From positions 1-19,960 of the forward strand of contig JAANBB010000609.1 of the NCBI GenBank assembly GCA_014621425.1: a stretch of DNA of 19,960 bases, in the 5' to 3' direction. Both the position numbers and the translations under genes were made by a program. Positions 1 to 9,209 of the stretch are shown here, piece after piece. The stretch's first letter is position 1. Each line of letters opens with the position of its first letter. Below the pieces are notes generated by a model. The model saw nothing but the letters and a program-made list of their open reading frames with translations, ran no database searches and was not told where the DNA came from. Source of the DNA: Cylindrodendrum hubeiense (taxonomy: Eukaryota; Ascomycota; Sordariomycetes; Hypocreales; Nectriaceae).

Positions 1-200
1 TGGGCTCTAAGAATAGCTATTAGGATATTTATAATAATTATTCTTAAAAGTAAGATTATTTTAATTATAATAGGTTAAATGTTAAGGGGTATAAAGAGAA
101 AATATAGTAGAATTCCTATATATTAATAATTATTTTTAAGTTAATAAGAGTAGTGGAAAAGTCATGCTTATATAAGATTATACCTGTATAATAAAAAGTT
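1..200. other. No recognisable feature
   Basis: AT-rich sequence at the left edge. The degenerate minus-strand frame that fills 200-2360 becomes too stop-rich to follow here. I see no repeat, LTR terminus or coding homology. Confidence 0.4.
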
Positions 201-2360
201 ATGTCCCTCTAGTAATTGCTATTAATAATACTCCTTCTAGTTAATTTTCATGATTAAAGATAGTATAATATATCTATAAGTGGTATTAATAATATTATTC
301 TATTAGGTAATAGATATTAATCCCTCTAGAATAAAGATTATAAAGGTCTTTATCTTAGATAAAAACTAAATTTCCTGATTAATAATTCTAGAAAAGTCTA
401 TTAGGTCTATTTTAATAGTTATTTTCTTAGCTCCTATACTTATTTTAATCTCTCTATAAGTAATACAATTAGTAAGAATAGATTAATTAGTTATAGTCTT
501 TATAACTCCCCCCTTAATAATATAGGGTATAGTAATAATTAGTTTCTACTCTTAAATTTATATAGTTATAAGAGATCTCTCTAAAGGTTATAAAGGAATT
601 TCCCGGGATCTTATTATTAATAGTATATCCTTTATTAAGTAGTTATTATAAATAGAATTCTTAAACTCTTTCTTTATTAATCCTTCCTTTATTAATATTT
701 CCTTTATTAATTCTCCCTTTATTAAAGTTTCCTTTATAAATATACTCTTTATTAAGATATTAAACTTAACTAGCCTAGATTATTAATCTTTAAGAACTAT
801 AATCCCTCTATTAAAGTCTTAAAATAATATTATAATATTAATATTATTTATTTATAGGATAAAAAGTATAATAGGTTTTATTTAAATTATCTTAATATCT
901 TAAACTCTATAAATTAGCTTTTTAATTATATTAACTTTATTTATCTTCTAGTCTAACCTCTCTAGCTTCTTAATAATAACCTTATTAACTAGGATCAGAA
1001 CTCTTAATTAGACTGGAAATAGTCTAGCTAATAGAGCTAATTCTATTAAAATATAACTAGGAGTCTTACTAACTAACTATATAAAACTAAGAGAAATAAT
1101 ATTAATAACTATAATACCCTTCAAATAGAATAGACTATTATAAACACCTATATTACATTCCCTATATTTAGTAACTAAATTAGCTAACAGTTTAAACTTT
1201 AAGTTAGAGATATTATAATAATATATCTCACTTTTATAAAAATCTTATCTAAATAGAACTAGATTATAGGGGATAAGGTAAAAAATATCATTTAATTTTC
1301 CCTTTATAATTTCTTTTTAAAAGATTATAATATATTTACTAATAGATATATAAAAGTCTGAGATTTTAACCTTATTATCCAAATTAAGAGAAATATAAAA
1401 GATATCACTAAACTTAGATATATTAAAATTGCGAGTCCCTTTATAGTATTTTATATCCTGAATACTAACTTTATCTATAATAATATACTAGAAATAGCTT
1501 TTAATACAATTAAGATAGATAGGATCCTTTAGCTTATATATCTTATCAGTCAGGATCCTTATTTACTAATCCCAGAATTATAAAGTAAACCTAGCCTTAT
1601 TCTTTATATTATTAAGGAACCCGGATATTATCTTATAGCTAATCCCTAATATTATTATTAAAAGTAATAAGCCTATAAGACCTTAAAGAGCTATAATTAC
1701 CTAAAATATACCCAAGAATTTATATTTCTAATATCCATTCTATAAAGTAATTAATATATTATAGGTAATAAAGTTATAAGGGTATCTATTCTTAGTTAGG
1801 ATCTCCCTTTAGATAATAACTAGAACATTATATCTCTTTTCTCATCCCTTACTTATAATATCAAAGATATAAAGATAGTAATCCTTCTAGTCCTAAATAT
1901 AGATTATCTAGTATATTATACTAATAAAATAGATAATCCCAATAAAAAATCAATAGTTAAAAGAGATCTCTCATAGAGGCCAGAACCCTAAACTTAATCA
2001 ATCCTTTATAATATACACTCCTTTAGCTAACTAAATATAGGAAAATTCAGACTACTTTCACTTATTAGCCTTAATAATTAAGGATATTAGACTAATACTT
2101 ATAATAGTAACAGTCATAAAATCCTTTAGACTATAAATTAGAATCCTCATAAAAACTAAGAGTTTAAAGTTATTAGATATATTTTCTTCGTAGATATCCT
2201 ATAAGAGGCCCTAGAGATCAGTATAATAATTTTCCTAAGATCTAAATTACTTCTCATTAAAGTCTGGATTCAGTATAATAATTATAGCCTATTCTTTAAT
2301 TAAATCCTTATTATTAAGGACTAGTCTCTTTACAGTTTTTAGATCCTAATAAGACTAGTT
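200..2360 (-). pseudogene. Degenerate long ORF, unidentified family (segment B)
   Basis: I do not recognise this protein. One minus-strand frame (codons whose high coordinate is 2 mod 3, for example 2262-2264 and 1437-1439) stays readable for about 700 codons. Its interruptions are nearly all TAA/TAG, which would restore to Gln or Trp. The best-preserved part, about 1620-850, is rich in Asn, Tyr, Ser, Lys and Phe, and includes the short runs YYKGTRNF and SKFSDIFY. Near 673-762 the frame crosses six tandem pentapeptides of the type (L/F)-I-K-x-x. Further on, about 480-300, comes another coherent stretch including YREIKISIGAKK. No zinc knuckle, DDE triad, RT motif or chromodomain was seen. It runs parallel to the gypsy pol that ends near 4640 and could be an extra ORF of that element, or ORF1/Gag of another element whose pol lies left of the window. 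Confidence 0.5.
673..762 (-). repeat. Six-copy 15-bp tandem repeat (pentapeptide repeat)
   Basis: Six consecutive 15-bp units start at 673, 688, 703, 718, 733 and 748. On the plus strand each begins TTTAT(T/A)AA and ends in a variable, mostly C/T-rich tail. The period is a multiple of three and in frame with the surrounding minus-strand degenerate ORF, so it encodes a repeated pentapeptide (L/F)-I-K-x-x. Undoing the usual C-to-T/G-to-A decay would make it an acidic Thr/Glu-rich repeat; that last step is inference. Confidence 0.75.
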
Positions 2361-2389
2361 AAGCCTTAACTAGACAAAAGCTAACTACT

Positions 2390-4270
2390 TATCAAGATAC
2401 AAATACAGAGACAGAGCAAATAACTTCTCTTCTATATACAAAAAGCTCTATTAGTCTCCTTCATTTATAATATATTATTCCTAAAAGACCTCTCTGATAT
2501 TAAGATAAAACCTCCTCTTATCCTTCACTTTATCTTGGGATTAGGTTATAATTATAATAAATAGTAAAGAATATTAAGGTCTATATTTCAGGCTATATAA
2601 AGAAAAGTATCTAATAAGATCCCTATTTAAATTAGATCTTAAAAGGAAAAGAATTACACTCAAAATAATAGTATAAACTAGATAATAATATTATTAAGAT
2701 ATATATAGAAAGGAAATTTAAATAATCTAGGAGAGTATTATCTAATAGGGTATTTTTCAGTGTATTAGAGCTATATATATCCAGTCCTTAGATCTATAAT
2801 AACTTAAGGAAAGGCTTATCCTTTATCCCCAGTTTTATCTACCTAAATAAGTATTAAAATCCTAGTAAATAAAGATAATCTATACTCTCAAGGCTCTCTA
2901 ATTCATAATAAACCCTCAGGCTTTAAGCTCTAAGGAATTTCCCCTTTCTTCTATATATTTCTCTCTTTCTCTTTTAACTTTAATTAAATTATCTTAATTG
3001 CTTTTATAGTTTTCTATTATTATTATTATTACTATTATTAGTCTCTTCTTACCCCTATAATAACTTCCTTTTAGAATAAGCTTATTATACTCTCTAGGAT
3101 CCCTTATTCTAAACTTCCTGATATTCAGGTACTAGCTAAATACTATATTAAGTATTCCCAGTTTAATTATTAAGCTAATACTTATTAGAAGAGTTAAGAT
3201 AATATTCTCCTTAAATCCTTTCTTATAAATAGTCTTAATATTACTCTTATCTTAATAACTTCCTTTTCCCTATTTCTAACTTAACCCTTTATCTAATAAA
3301 ATACTTTTCTAGGTATTTAAGATATTCTGGGTCTAGTTTTATAATTTTTAAGCTCTTAATTAACTTAGCTACCCAATATACATAGAGTTAGATATCTAGT
3401 CTCCCTCTACTAATAAGACTTCTACTATACTTATCTAGTTCCTTTACTAACTTTCTTTCCAGGATATCTCTATTTAAGCTAGGATTAGGTTATTAGCTAG
3501 TTATAGCCTTCAGTCTGTTTATATCCCCGCTAAATGGGCTCATCTAGGAGAGTACTTTCTCTTATCTCTACTAACCTAATTATATTACCTTAAAGCTTTG
3601 ATTATAGCTTTTATTAGTACTATTAACCTGATTATATATTATTATTATATTTATAATTACCTTTTAATAATAACTCACTTTAATAAGTAGATCCTAATTC
3701 CTTTCTCTATCTATATCTTAATCCTATCCTTTATAAGTAGTCAGTATACTAATTACCTTTAATATAACTAATCTGACTATAATTAGAAATATCTCTATAG
3801 ATATCTCCCTTAGACCTCTTATAAGAGCTCTCAAAATCACTCTCTTAATAATTCCACTATTAACTTCAGTTCTATAGAGACTTATATAATTAGCTAGTTT
3901 AACTATATCTCTTATCCTTATATCATTTCAGAATACCTATCTAAATAGGAAGGCTCTTCCAATTAAGAGATCTACTAGCAGGCTTCTTTAATTTCCACCC
4001 AGATCCTTAGATCTAATTACTATATCTTCTAAATATTAGGCCTTATCTCTCTAATCTATTATTATTAGGATTAATAATAGTCTTAAAGAAATAGACCCTT
4101 AGATCCTTTTAATCACTTTATTCTTATCCTTTTTTAATAATCCTTCTCCCTTATAACCTTATAACTTCTCTCTTCACTCTCTCTATCTAGCTAGTTCCCC
4201 GGATCTTTTATATAGCTTTATATCTAGCCTATATATATAAAGATATAGCCAGTTATTATCTAGGTTAAAA
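2390..4270 (-). pseudogene. Degenerate long ORF, unidentified family (segment A)
   Basis: Minus-strand frame with codons ending at 0 mod 3 (for example 4018-4020 and 2938-2940), readable for about 600 codons with TAA/TAG at presumed Gln/Trp/Arg sites. The N-terminal part (about 4270-3650) is charged and Arg/Glu/Asp-rich. The middle (about 3500-3250) includes LDPEYLKYLEKYF. Around 3000-3060 there is an Asn run encoded by ATT/ATA-type triplets, followed by a Lys/Arg-rich stretch containing KRKREIYRRKG. The composition (disordered, Gln/Asn/Arg-rich) would suit a Gag-like or other nucleic-acid-binding protein, but no diagnostic motif is visible. The frame passes to segment B by a one-base phase change near 2370, so the two may be one protein of about 1,300 residues broken by an indel. 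Function unknown. Confidence 0.45.
2995..3060 (-). repeat. TTA trinucleotide run (Asn-rich tract on minus strand)
   Basis: A short TAT/TTA triplet run around 3016-3040 reads on the minus strand as consecutive AAT codons (Asn), embedded in the degenerate segment A frame and followed by a Lys/Arg/Gln-rich stretch. It is a low-complexity coding microsatellite rather than an independent element. Confidence 0.5.
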
Positions 4271-4299
4271 ATTTTAATAGCTTACTTATAATTTTATAA

Positions 4300-4640
4300 T
4301 TTATCTTATTATCTTATAAGATCTAACCTTTACTAGTTCCTTACTATCTCTTTATATAGTAATATTATTATCCCTAATAAGTATTATATCCTAAATATCT
4401 AATTAAATACTTTTAAATAATCTATACTAGTCCTAGACCTTTTAGAATATCTCTAGGATATATACTTTAAAGTTCAGTCTAGGTCCTCACTATAATTATT
4501 AGATATAATCCGAGTTAGGTTTTTCCTAGTCTGGATTTTATGGTCTTAGCTCTATAGTATATTAAAGTATATTATTAGATACTTTCCTATCTATACCTAG
4601 AGTTTCCTCCCTATTTAACTATCCTAAGATCTTAGAATTA
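4300..4640 (-). pseudogene. Readable frame between gypsy pol and segment A
   Basis: The pol frame (codons ending at 1 mod 3) stays readable beyond the GPY motif for about 110 codons, with TAA/TAG at probable Gln sites and one TGA. It is polar and Gln/Asp/Glu-rich. It may be the C-terminal tail of gypsy Pol or the start of the unidentified ORF of segment A, which begins one base out of phase near 4290. No chromodomain is visible, unlike in the second gypsy element of this window. Confidence 0.4.
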
Positions 4641-4659
4641 TCTAGGCTAGTCTACTACT

Positions 4660-4800
4660 CTTAGTTATCTTTAATAAATACCTTAAGCTAGTCCTTATAA
4701 TTAGAATTAGAGATTAAAATACTATCTAGGGTCTCTAAGATATAGGCTTTAATCTTATCTAGTATCTTAGCAATTCGGTAAGGTCCTCACTATCTAAGCT
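4660..4800 (-). pseudogene. Integrase C-terminal GPY/F motif, gypsy 1
   Basis: In the pol frame the residues GPYRI appear, with GPY at codons 4778-4786, preceded by a KLKLR stretch and followed by a beta-rich segment ending near YKD-stop-LKVF. This is the GPY/F module found C-terminal to the integrase core in many Ty3/gypsy elements. Two stop codons directly precede GPY, one likely a former Trp and the other a former Gln, Arg or Trp. The frame is the same as that of the integrase core at 5189-5520. Confidence 0.7.
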
Positions 4801-5188
4801 TGAGCTTTATTATACTAGATAGATTATTCTAGTTCCTAATATTATATTAAAAGACTAGATCTCCCTCCTTTAATAGTTCTTTCCTTAACTTAAAGGTATT
4901 ATATATTATAGTCTTTTATACTAGAGATCTTCTATATTTAATAACTCTTTCCTTTATAGTCTTAATATCTTTATATTTTCTTTCTAAGACCCAAATCCTT
5001 ATAGTTATAATATTATCCCTTATTAGGATATTATCCCAGTTAATTAATCTCTAAATAAGGACTTTTACTTTTAAAGGAAGAATAGATTCCTATCTATGTA
5101 AAAGGAAGAACGGGGAAATATTATAAGACCCTTAAATAGCTAATCTATTTATTAGTAGTATTAAGTTTACTAGGTTAACCTATTTACC

Positions 5189-5520
5189 TTAATCTCTAAG
5201 CTTCTTAAAGTAGTTTATTATAAAGATATATCTAATTTTAATAAGCCTATTAACCTTAATATTATAAGCTAATATCTTAGTAACTATAATACTTAGGTTT
5301 TTAAGTTCCTCTAGGATCCCTTTTTCTAATTCTAATCTATTATCTATAACTATTTTTAATAGTATATTATAATAATAGAGAATTCTCTTAATTAGCTTCC
5401 TAATATAGAAGGCTATAAGACTAGGAACTGGTATCACCTCTATCTATCCTATAAGGTTATATCTAGCCTTAATAAGAAATTTTATCCCTTAATTTAGAGG
5501 TAAATACTAAATATCTATAT
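5189..5520 (-). pseudogene. Integrase catalytic core (DDE), gypsy 1
   Basis: Retroviral-type integrase core that would join the cDNA to host DNA. The first Asp is in IYID (codon 5513-5515), the second in VIDN (5342-5344), and the Glu position, in AYNIKVNRLIK, is Lys (5237-5239). There are 56 residues between the two Asp and 34 between the second Asp and the Glu position, the latter matching the fungal gypsy lineage with an AYHPQANG-x-x-E-like motif. The open part starting at 5437 begins with GTG, which is simply an internal Val codon of the same frame, so 5189-5437 is not a separate protein. Upstream stops at the IYID-I-stop and N-stop-G positions are likely former Trp and Gln. With Glu replaced by Lys, catalysis is not expected. 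Confidence 0.85.
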
Positions 5521-5593
5521 AAATCTTTATTATTAGATATTAAAAGATAATTAGATATTTCTCTTCTAAAGATCTCTGGGTATTATATATTTA

Positions 5594-5710
5594 ATACACT
5601 TAATAGGTCTATAATATAATCTCTAGATTATATCTTATACCCTTTTAAAAGTATCTTAAATTAAGTAATTTAAGCGTGACCTCTTAATCTTTATAATTTC
5701 CTTTAATATA
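5594..5710 (-). pseudogene. Integrase HHCC zinc finger, all ligands lost, gypsy 1
   Basis: The N-terminal zinc-binding module of integrase is recognisable by spacing: H-x4-H at codons 5708-5710 and 5693-5695, 29 residues, then C-x2-C at 5603-5605 and 5594-5596. All four positions now read TAT (Tyr), one transition away from CAT (His) or TGT (Cys). Between them lie LLNLRYF, a stop that replaces the usual Trp, then KGI, which matches the conserved LL-xx-YWWxGM region of the family. It is in frame with the integrase core downstream. Confidence 0.8.
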
Positions 5711-6049
5711 ACAGGATCTTATTAGATATTTTTTGAGATCCTGAGAGTTAATAATAAGGGCTGGGTTATCCTCTAGCCTAGTTACTCTCTTCTATAGCCT
5801 ACCTCCCCGGATAAAGAACTATATTACTTTCCCTCTTAGTCTCTTAAAGTCTTTAAAAGTAATCCCTTAAAATCTCTTTAATAAAATCAAGTATTTAACT
5901 AGTATAAGCTATTAATCCTTATAATATTCTTTAAAAGTAGCCCCTTCTAGGCTAAATAGAAGGGTATTAAGATAAGTGTTAATAACCTCCTTAATATCTT
6001 CTTTAACTTCCTAATCCTAACAGTCTAATTCTCCTAGCCCTTTCCTTGA

Positions 6050-6360
6050 GAGCCTGTCTATAATTCTATTCTTAATACCAGGGATATATCTAGCTATAAA
6101 GTTAAAGATCAATAAATAGCTAATCCATCTAATAACTATCACCCCTAGAATATTATCCGCCTTACAATTAATCTAGTTAACAAGAACCCTAGAGTCTATC
6201 TCCAAGATAAAATAAACACTATATAGATACATTCACAAGCATCTAATAATATATAAAGCTCCTTTATATTTAAGCTTTATTATATCATAGCATTATTTAG
6301 CCTCAGTCTAAGTCCCGGATTCAAACCGCACTAGGTATCTCTTACTATCACAGATTTACA
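6050..6360 (-). pseudogene. RNase H domain, gypsy 1
   Basis: This domain would remove the RNA strand during reverse transcription. Seen in order: RFESGT, then a stop at a likely Trp, then TEAK; KLKYKGAL, the family's KLE-x-x-GAL helix with the catalytic Glu as Lys (codon 6269-6271); LEIDSRVLV with the Asp kept (6194-6196); and RYIPG...DRLSR with the last Asp kept (6056-6058). ARYIPG...D-x-LSR matches the HVPG...DGLSR signature that closes gypsy RNase H. The frame is the same as RT and integrase. There are few internal stops, including a TGA probably from CGA. Confidence 0.85.
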
Positions 6361-6719
6361 TTAAGATAGTGCCCTATCCTACCTAGCAGGTATTAATTAT
6401 TAAAATAATCTCTCTACCCTTATTTAAAAGGTTAATAATAACTAGAATAGGGGTCTTAGTGATCTTATCTTTCAGAATAATTATAGCCTTTTACTAGTCT
6501 TTACCTCACACCCAGACTATATTTTTCTTAAGAAGAATAGTCAGGGATTTAACTATCCAAGTATAACCTCTAACCTAGATATAATAATAGCCAGATATCC
6601 CTAGGAAGACTCTAACTTACTTCAGATTATAATACCTTTCCCATTTAATAATCTTAATAACTTTAACCTTATTAGACTTATAACTATTTATTTCACAGAA
6701 ATAGCCTATAATAATAGCT

Positions 6720-7330
6720 ATTTTCTAATAGAAAATAAACTTCTTAACTAAAATCATATATCCTAATAGCTCTATATTTATAAGGACCTTATCCAAATTA
6801 ATAAGATATTCTAGGATAAATCTTCTAATCCCAGGAAGAGCTTTTTCCCTACTATACTCAGTCTCTAAGCTCTTAATAATAATATTATCCATGAAGGCCC
6901 TGGCCATATTACCTAATAGATTAAATAATATCCTCATTATAATCCTAATAAACTAAACTACTAAATTTATAATTTCTTAAGATAATATATATAATCTTAA
7001 TAGTCTAATTAGAATATTAAAGGTTATTAGATCTTAGCTTTTCTTAGCTAAGGTAATTTAATTATAGCCCAAGAAAAAGTCTAATAAGGATAGGATTTTA
7101 TATATTCTAAACTTAATAGAGAAGTTATTAGTCCCTTAAGATATTATACTATCCCTAATAATATAAATATTATACTTTATTATTAAGTTAATAAGCCTAA
7201 GATTACTATCCTTCTTGAAAATAAGAATCTAGTAATTCTAATAGATAATATAACTTTCCTCTAAGATATCCCTCTTTATCCTTATTATTAAGAGTTCTAT
7301 AACTTTCTTCTTTAAAGTATAAGGAATATA
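6720..7330 (-). pseudogene. Reverse transcriptase, gypsy 1
   Basis: RNA-dependent DNA polymerase. In order: ILEESYIIY, a stop, NY, and KKDSNLRLIN, matching the fingers motif that ends KKDGGLRLIN in this lineage; LLDFFLGYN with the motif A Asp kept (7079-7081); a segment ending VV, a stop, then FIRIIMRIL, matching the NSVAQFVR-type helix; and ARAFMDNIIIK, the F-x-DD box with the second Asp changed to Asn (6884-6886; first Asp 6887-6889). Next come ALPGIRRFILE and a thumb-connecting helix INLDKVLINIEL. The open piece 6725-6937 starts at an internal Met and has no separate meaning. The DD to DN change plus the upstream stops mean it is inactive. Confidence 0.9.
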
Positions 7331-7999
7331 AATATTCCCTTCTTGCCAGACTATATATAATATAACCTTAATAACTTATAGAGGAATTATTCGCTTATCT
7401 AATACCCCTTTTTCCTTAAAGGTCCAAGCTAAGATTACTTCCCTATTAAAAAGGATCTATAAGAAAATATTCTTTTTAATATTGGATAGGATATCCTTGA
7501 CCTTAGATAAGACTTTATCTAGTCTCTTATTATAGAGCCTAGATCCCTTTCTAATCTTTGAGAATTTTAGGGTAATATAGTCTAAGAATAGTAAGTCTTT
7601 TTTAAGGTTCCCTTTTACTTTCTCCTATCTCTTTTCCTTCTAAAATAGGTTTCCTTTAGATATAGATCTATTAAATAGAATATTATCTTATAACTTTATC
7701 TTATCTACCTTCCTTTTATATATTATATTAACCTAAATTATCTCTTCCTATTAATTAACTTTAGACTTCTAGAATTATACTTTTCTAGTTCTAATAGCTA
7801 TTAGGATATTATTATAAATCCAATCTTCTATTACTATTAGAAAGATTTTCCTTACTATCTCTTTATCTAAGTATTTATTTAAATATTTATTATTATTATC
7901 CTTTAAACTGTTAATAGCCTTCCCATTCAGTTTAAAGAGATCTAGTAAGCTTATCTTAACCTACCTAAAATAACTTAAATAATATCCAGGTTTTCCTAT

Positions 8000-8420
8000 T
8001 TTAAGCTCCTAATAATAGCTATTATTAGCTTTATTATCCCCAATTAATATATTATTAATATCTCCCCTAATATAAAAATATAATTAAATATAACCCTTAT
8101 ACTCCTTATAAATAATATCCCTAGAATAAAGGGTAATAAGATTACTAAGCTAGGGGCTATATATATCTTTTATATAATAAAGATATTACCTAAGTAAACC
8201 TTTATATCTATAACCCTAGCTATTATAACTTAATCATTTAAATAAGATATAGTCTTAATCTTAACTAGCTTAATATCAAGGTTACAGACCTTAATAATAA
8301 TATCTAAGATAATATTACCCTTAACTCTAATATCTAAAATTACCTCTAATATATACCTATCAGGGTATTCTAACCACACTTATAGCTTTAATAGGTCTTA
8401 ATATAAAGATAAGGGTTTTA
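8000..8420 (-). pseudogene. Aspartic-protease-like segment, gypsy 1
   Basis: In the Gag frame (0 mod 3) the sequence VILDIRVKGNIILD, a decayed stretch with its Asp codon at 8302-8304, then KVCNLDIKL, and about 45 residues on PFILGILFI, resembles the retropepsin pattern of a beta strand ending in D(T/S)GA and a later ILG strand. The residues after the Asp are Ile-Ile-Ile rather than a clear Thr-Gly-Ala, and the third cannot be reached from Gly by transitions alone. The assignment rests on position between the knuckle and RT plus the ILG-like strand, and is tentative. Confidence 0.45.
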
Positions 8421-9201
8421 GTTTTAGTATGTAAATAAGACTTGGATTGACCCTCACAAATATTATATTAAATACTTTTATCACTAGTAAGCTTTCCCCT
8501 TTTCCTAAAAATACCAGATTTATTAAGTTATCCTTGATTATTAGATAGTCTCCAGGAGTAAGTAATAAGTTAGTATTACACTCAATTCCTCCTAGTTCCA
8601 GGTCTAGTGTGATAGTATGAAGATCACATCTCTTAGTCAGGTTATTAAAATAGGCCTCCGAGAATGAGTTATCCCCCTACCCTAAGACTGTATTTATAGT
8701 AGCCTTCTTAGGTCTCTGACTGTTATAGGTTAGGCTTGGATTAACCTATCTAGTCTTAGTAATCCCATTAACTAGGTTATTTAAGTCCTTGACTATAGAC
8801 CTTCTAAACTCAAGGTCATTCTGAATTAGCTGAGGAATTATAACCCTAATCTTTATAGTTATTATCCTAGACTTCAATACCTTCCTTAGCTCTAGGGTAG
8901 TTATCTGTCTTCTAGTAGGATTATCAGTATTAGATATAATAGCTTTAACTAGGTCTCTGTCTTTAAGGTCATGCCAGTTTAGGACCTTTAGAACTGTCTC
9001 TGGCCCTTTCTCTTCTTCCCTGATATCTTCTAGGATTTCTTCTATTCTCTTTCTCTTTATGATATTAGTCTTAAAGGTCATATTATTATTTAAGATCCTA
9101 GAAAGTAAGTCTTTCATTCCTTTATTAATTAAAATAATACTTATCTTAGTATAATATTTAGTTAGGTTATTATCTAAGGCTTTTCCAGTCTGGCTATTCA
9201 T
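8400..9201 (-). pseudogene. Gag/protease linker, best-preserved part of gypsy 1
   Basis: Two stretches in the Gag frame are nearly free of stops: 8746-9201 (151 codons from an internal ATG) and about 8410-8670, separated by stops at 8743-8745 and 8671-8673. The first is highly charged (Lys/Arg/Glu/Asp) with no Cys and includes RKRIEEILEDIREEEKGPE, a likely helix. The second includes LTPGDYLII and ECNTN. They follow the CCHC knuckle in the same frame, so they belong to the Gag C-terminus or the spacer before protease, not to a separate gene. CA and TG dinucleotides are clearly commoner here than in the flanks, so this part has suffered less RIP. I know no named function for this spacer. Confidence 0.65.
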
Positions 9202-9209
9202 TCTATTAA

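Noticed and set aside
5189..5437. An 82-codon open frame that could be called a small protein
   Set aside because: It opens at GTG, an internal Val of the integrase frame, which continues in phase upstream to the IYID motif; its residues align with the gypsy integrase core.
6725..6937. A 70-codon open frame with ATG
   Set aside because: It is the RT palm/thumb segment around FMDN. The same frame continues upstream through a stop at a former Gln.
8746..9201. A 151-codon open frame as a stand-alone gene
   Set aside because: It lies in phase between the Gag zinc knuckle and the protease-like segment of a decayed retrotransposon; the ATG is internal.
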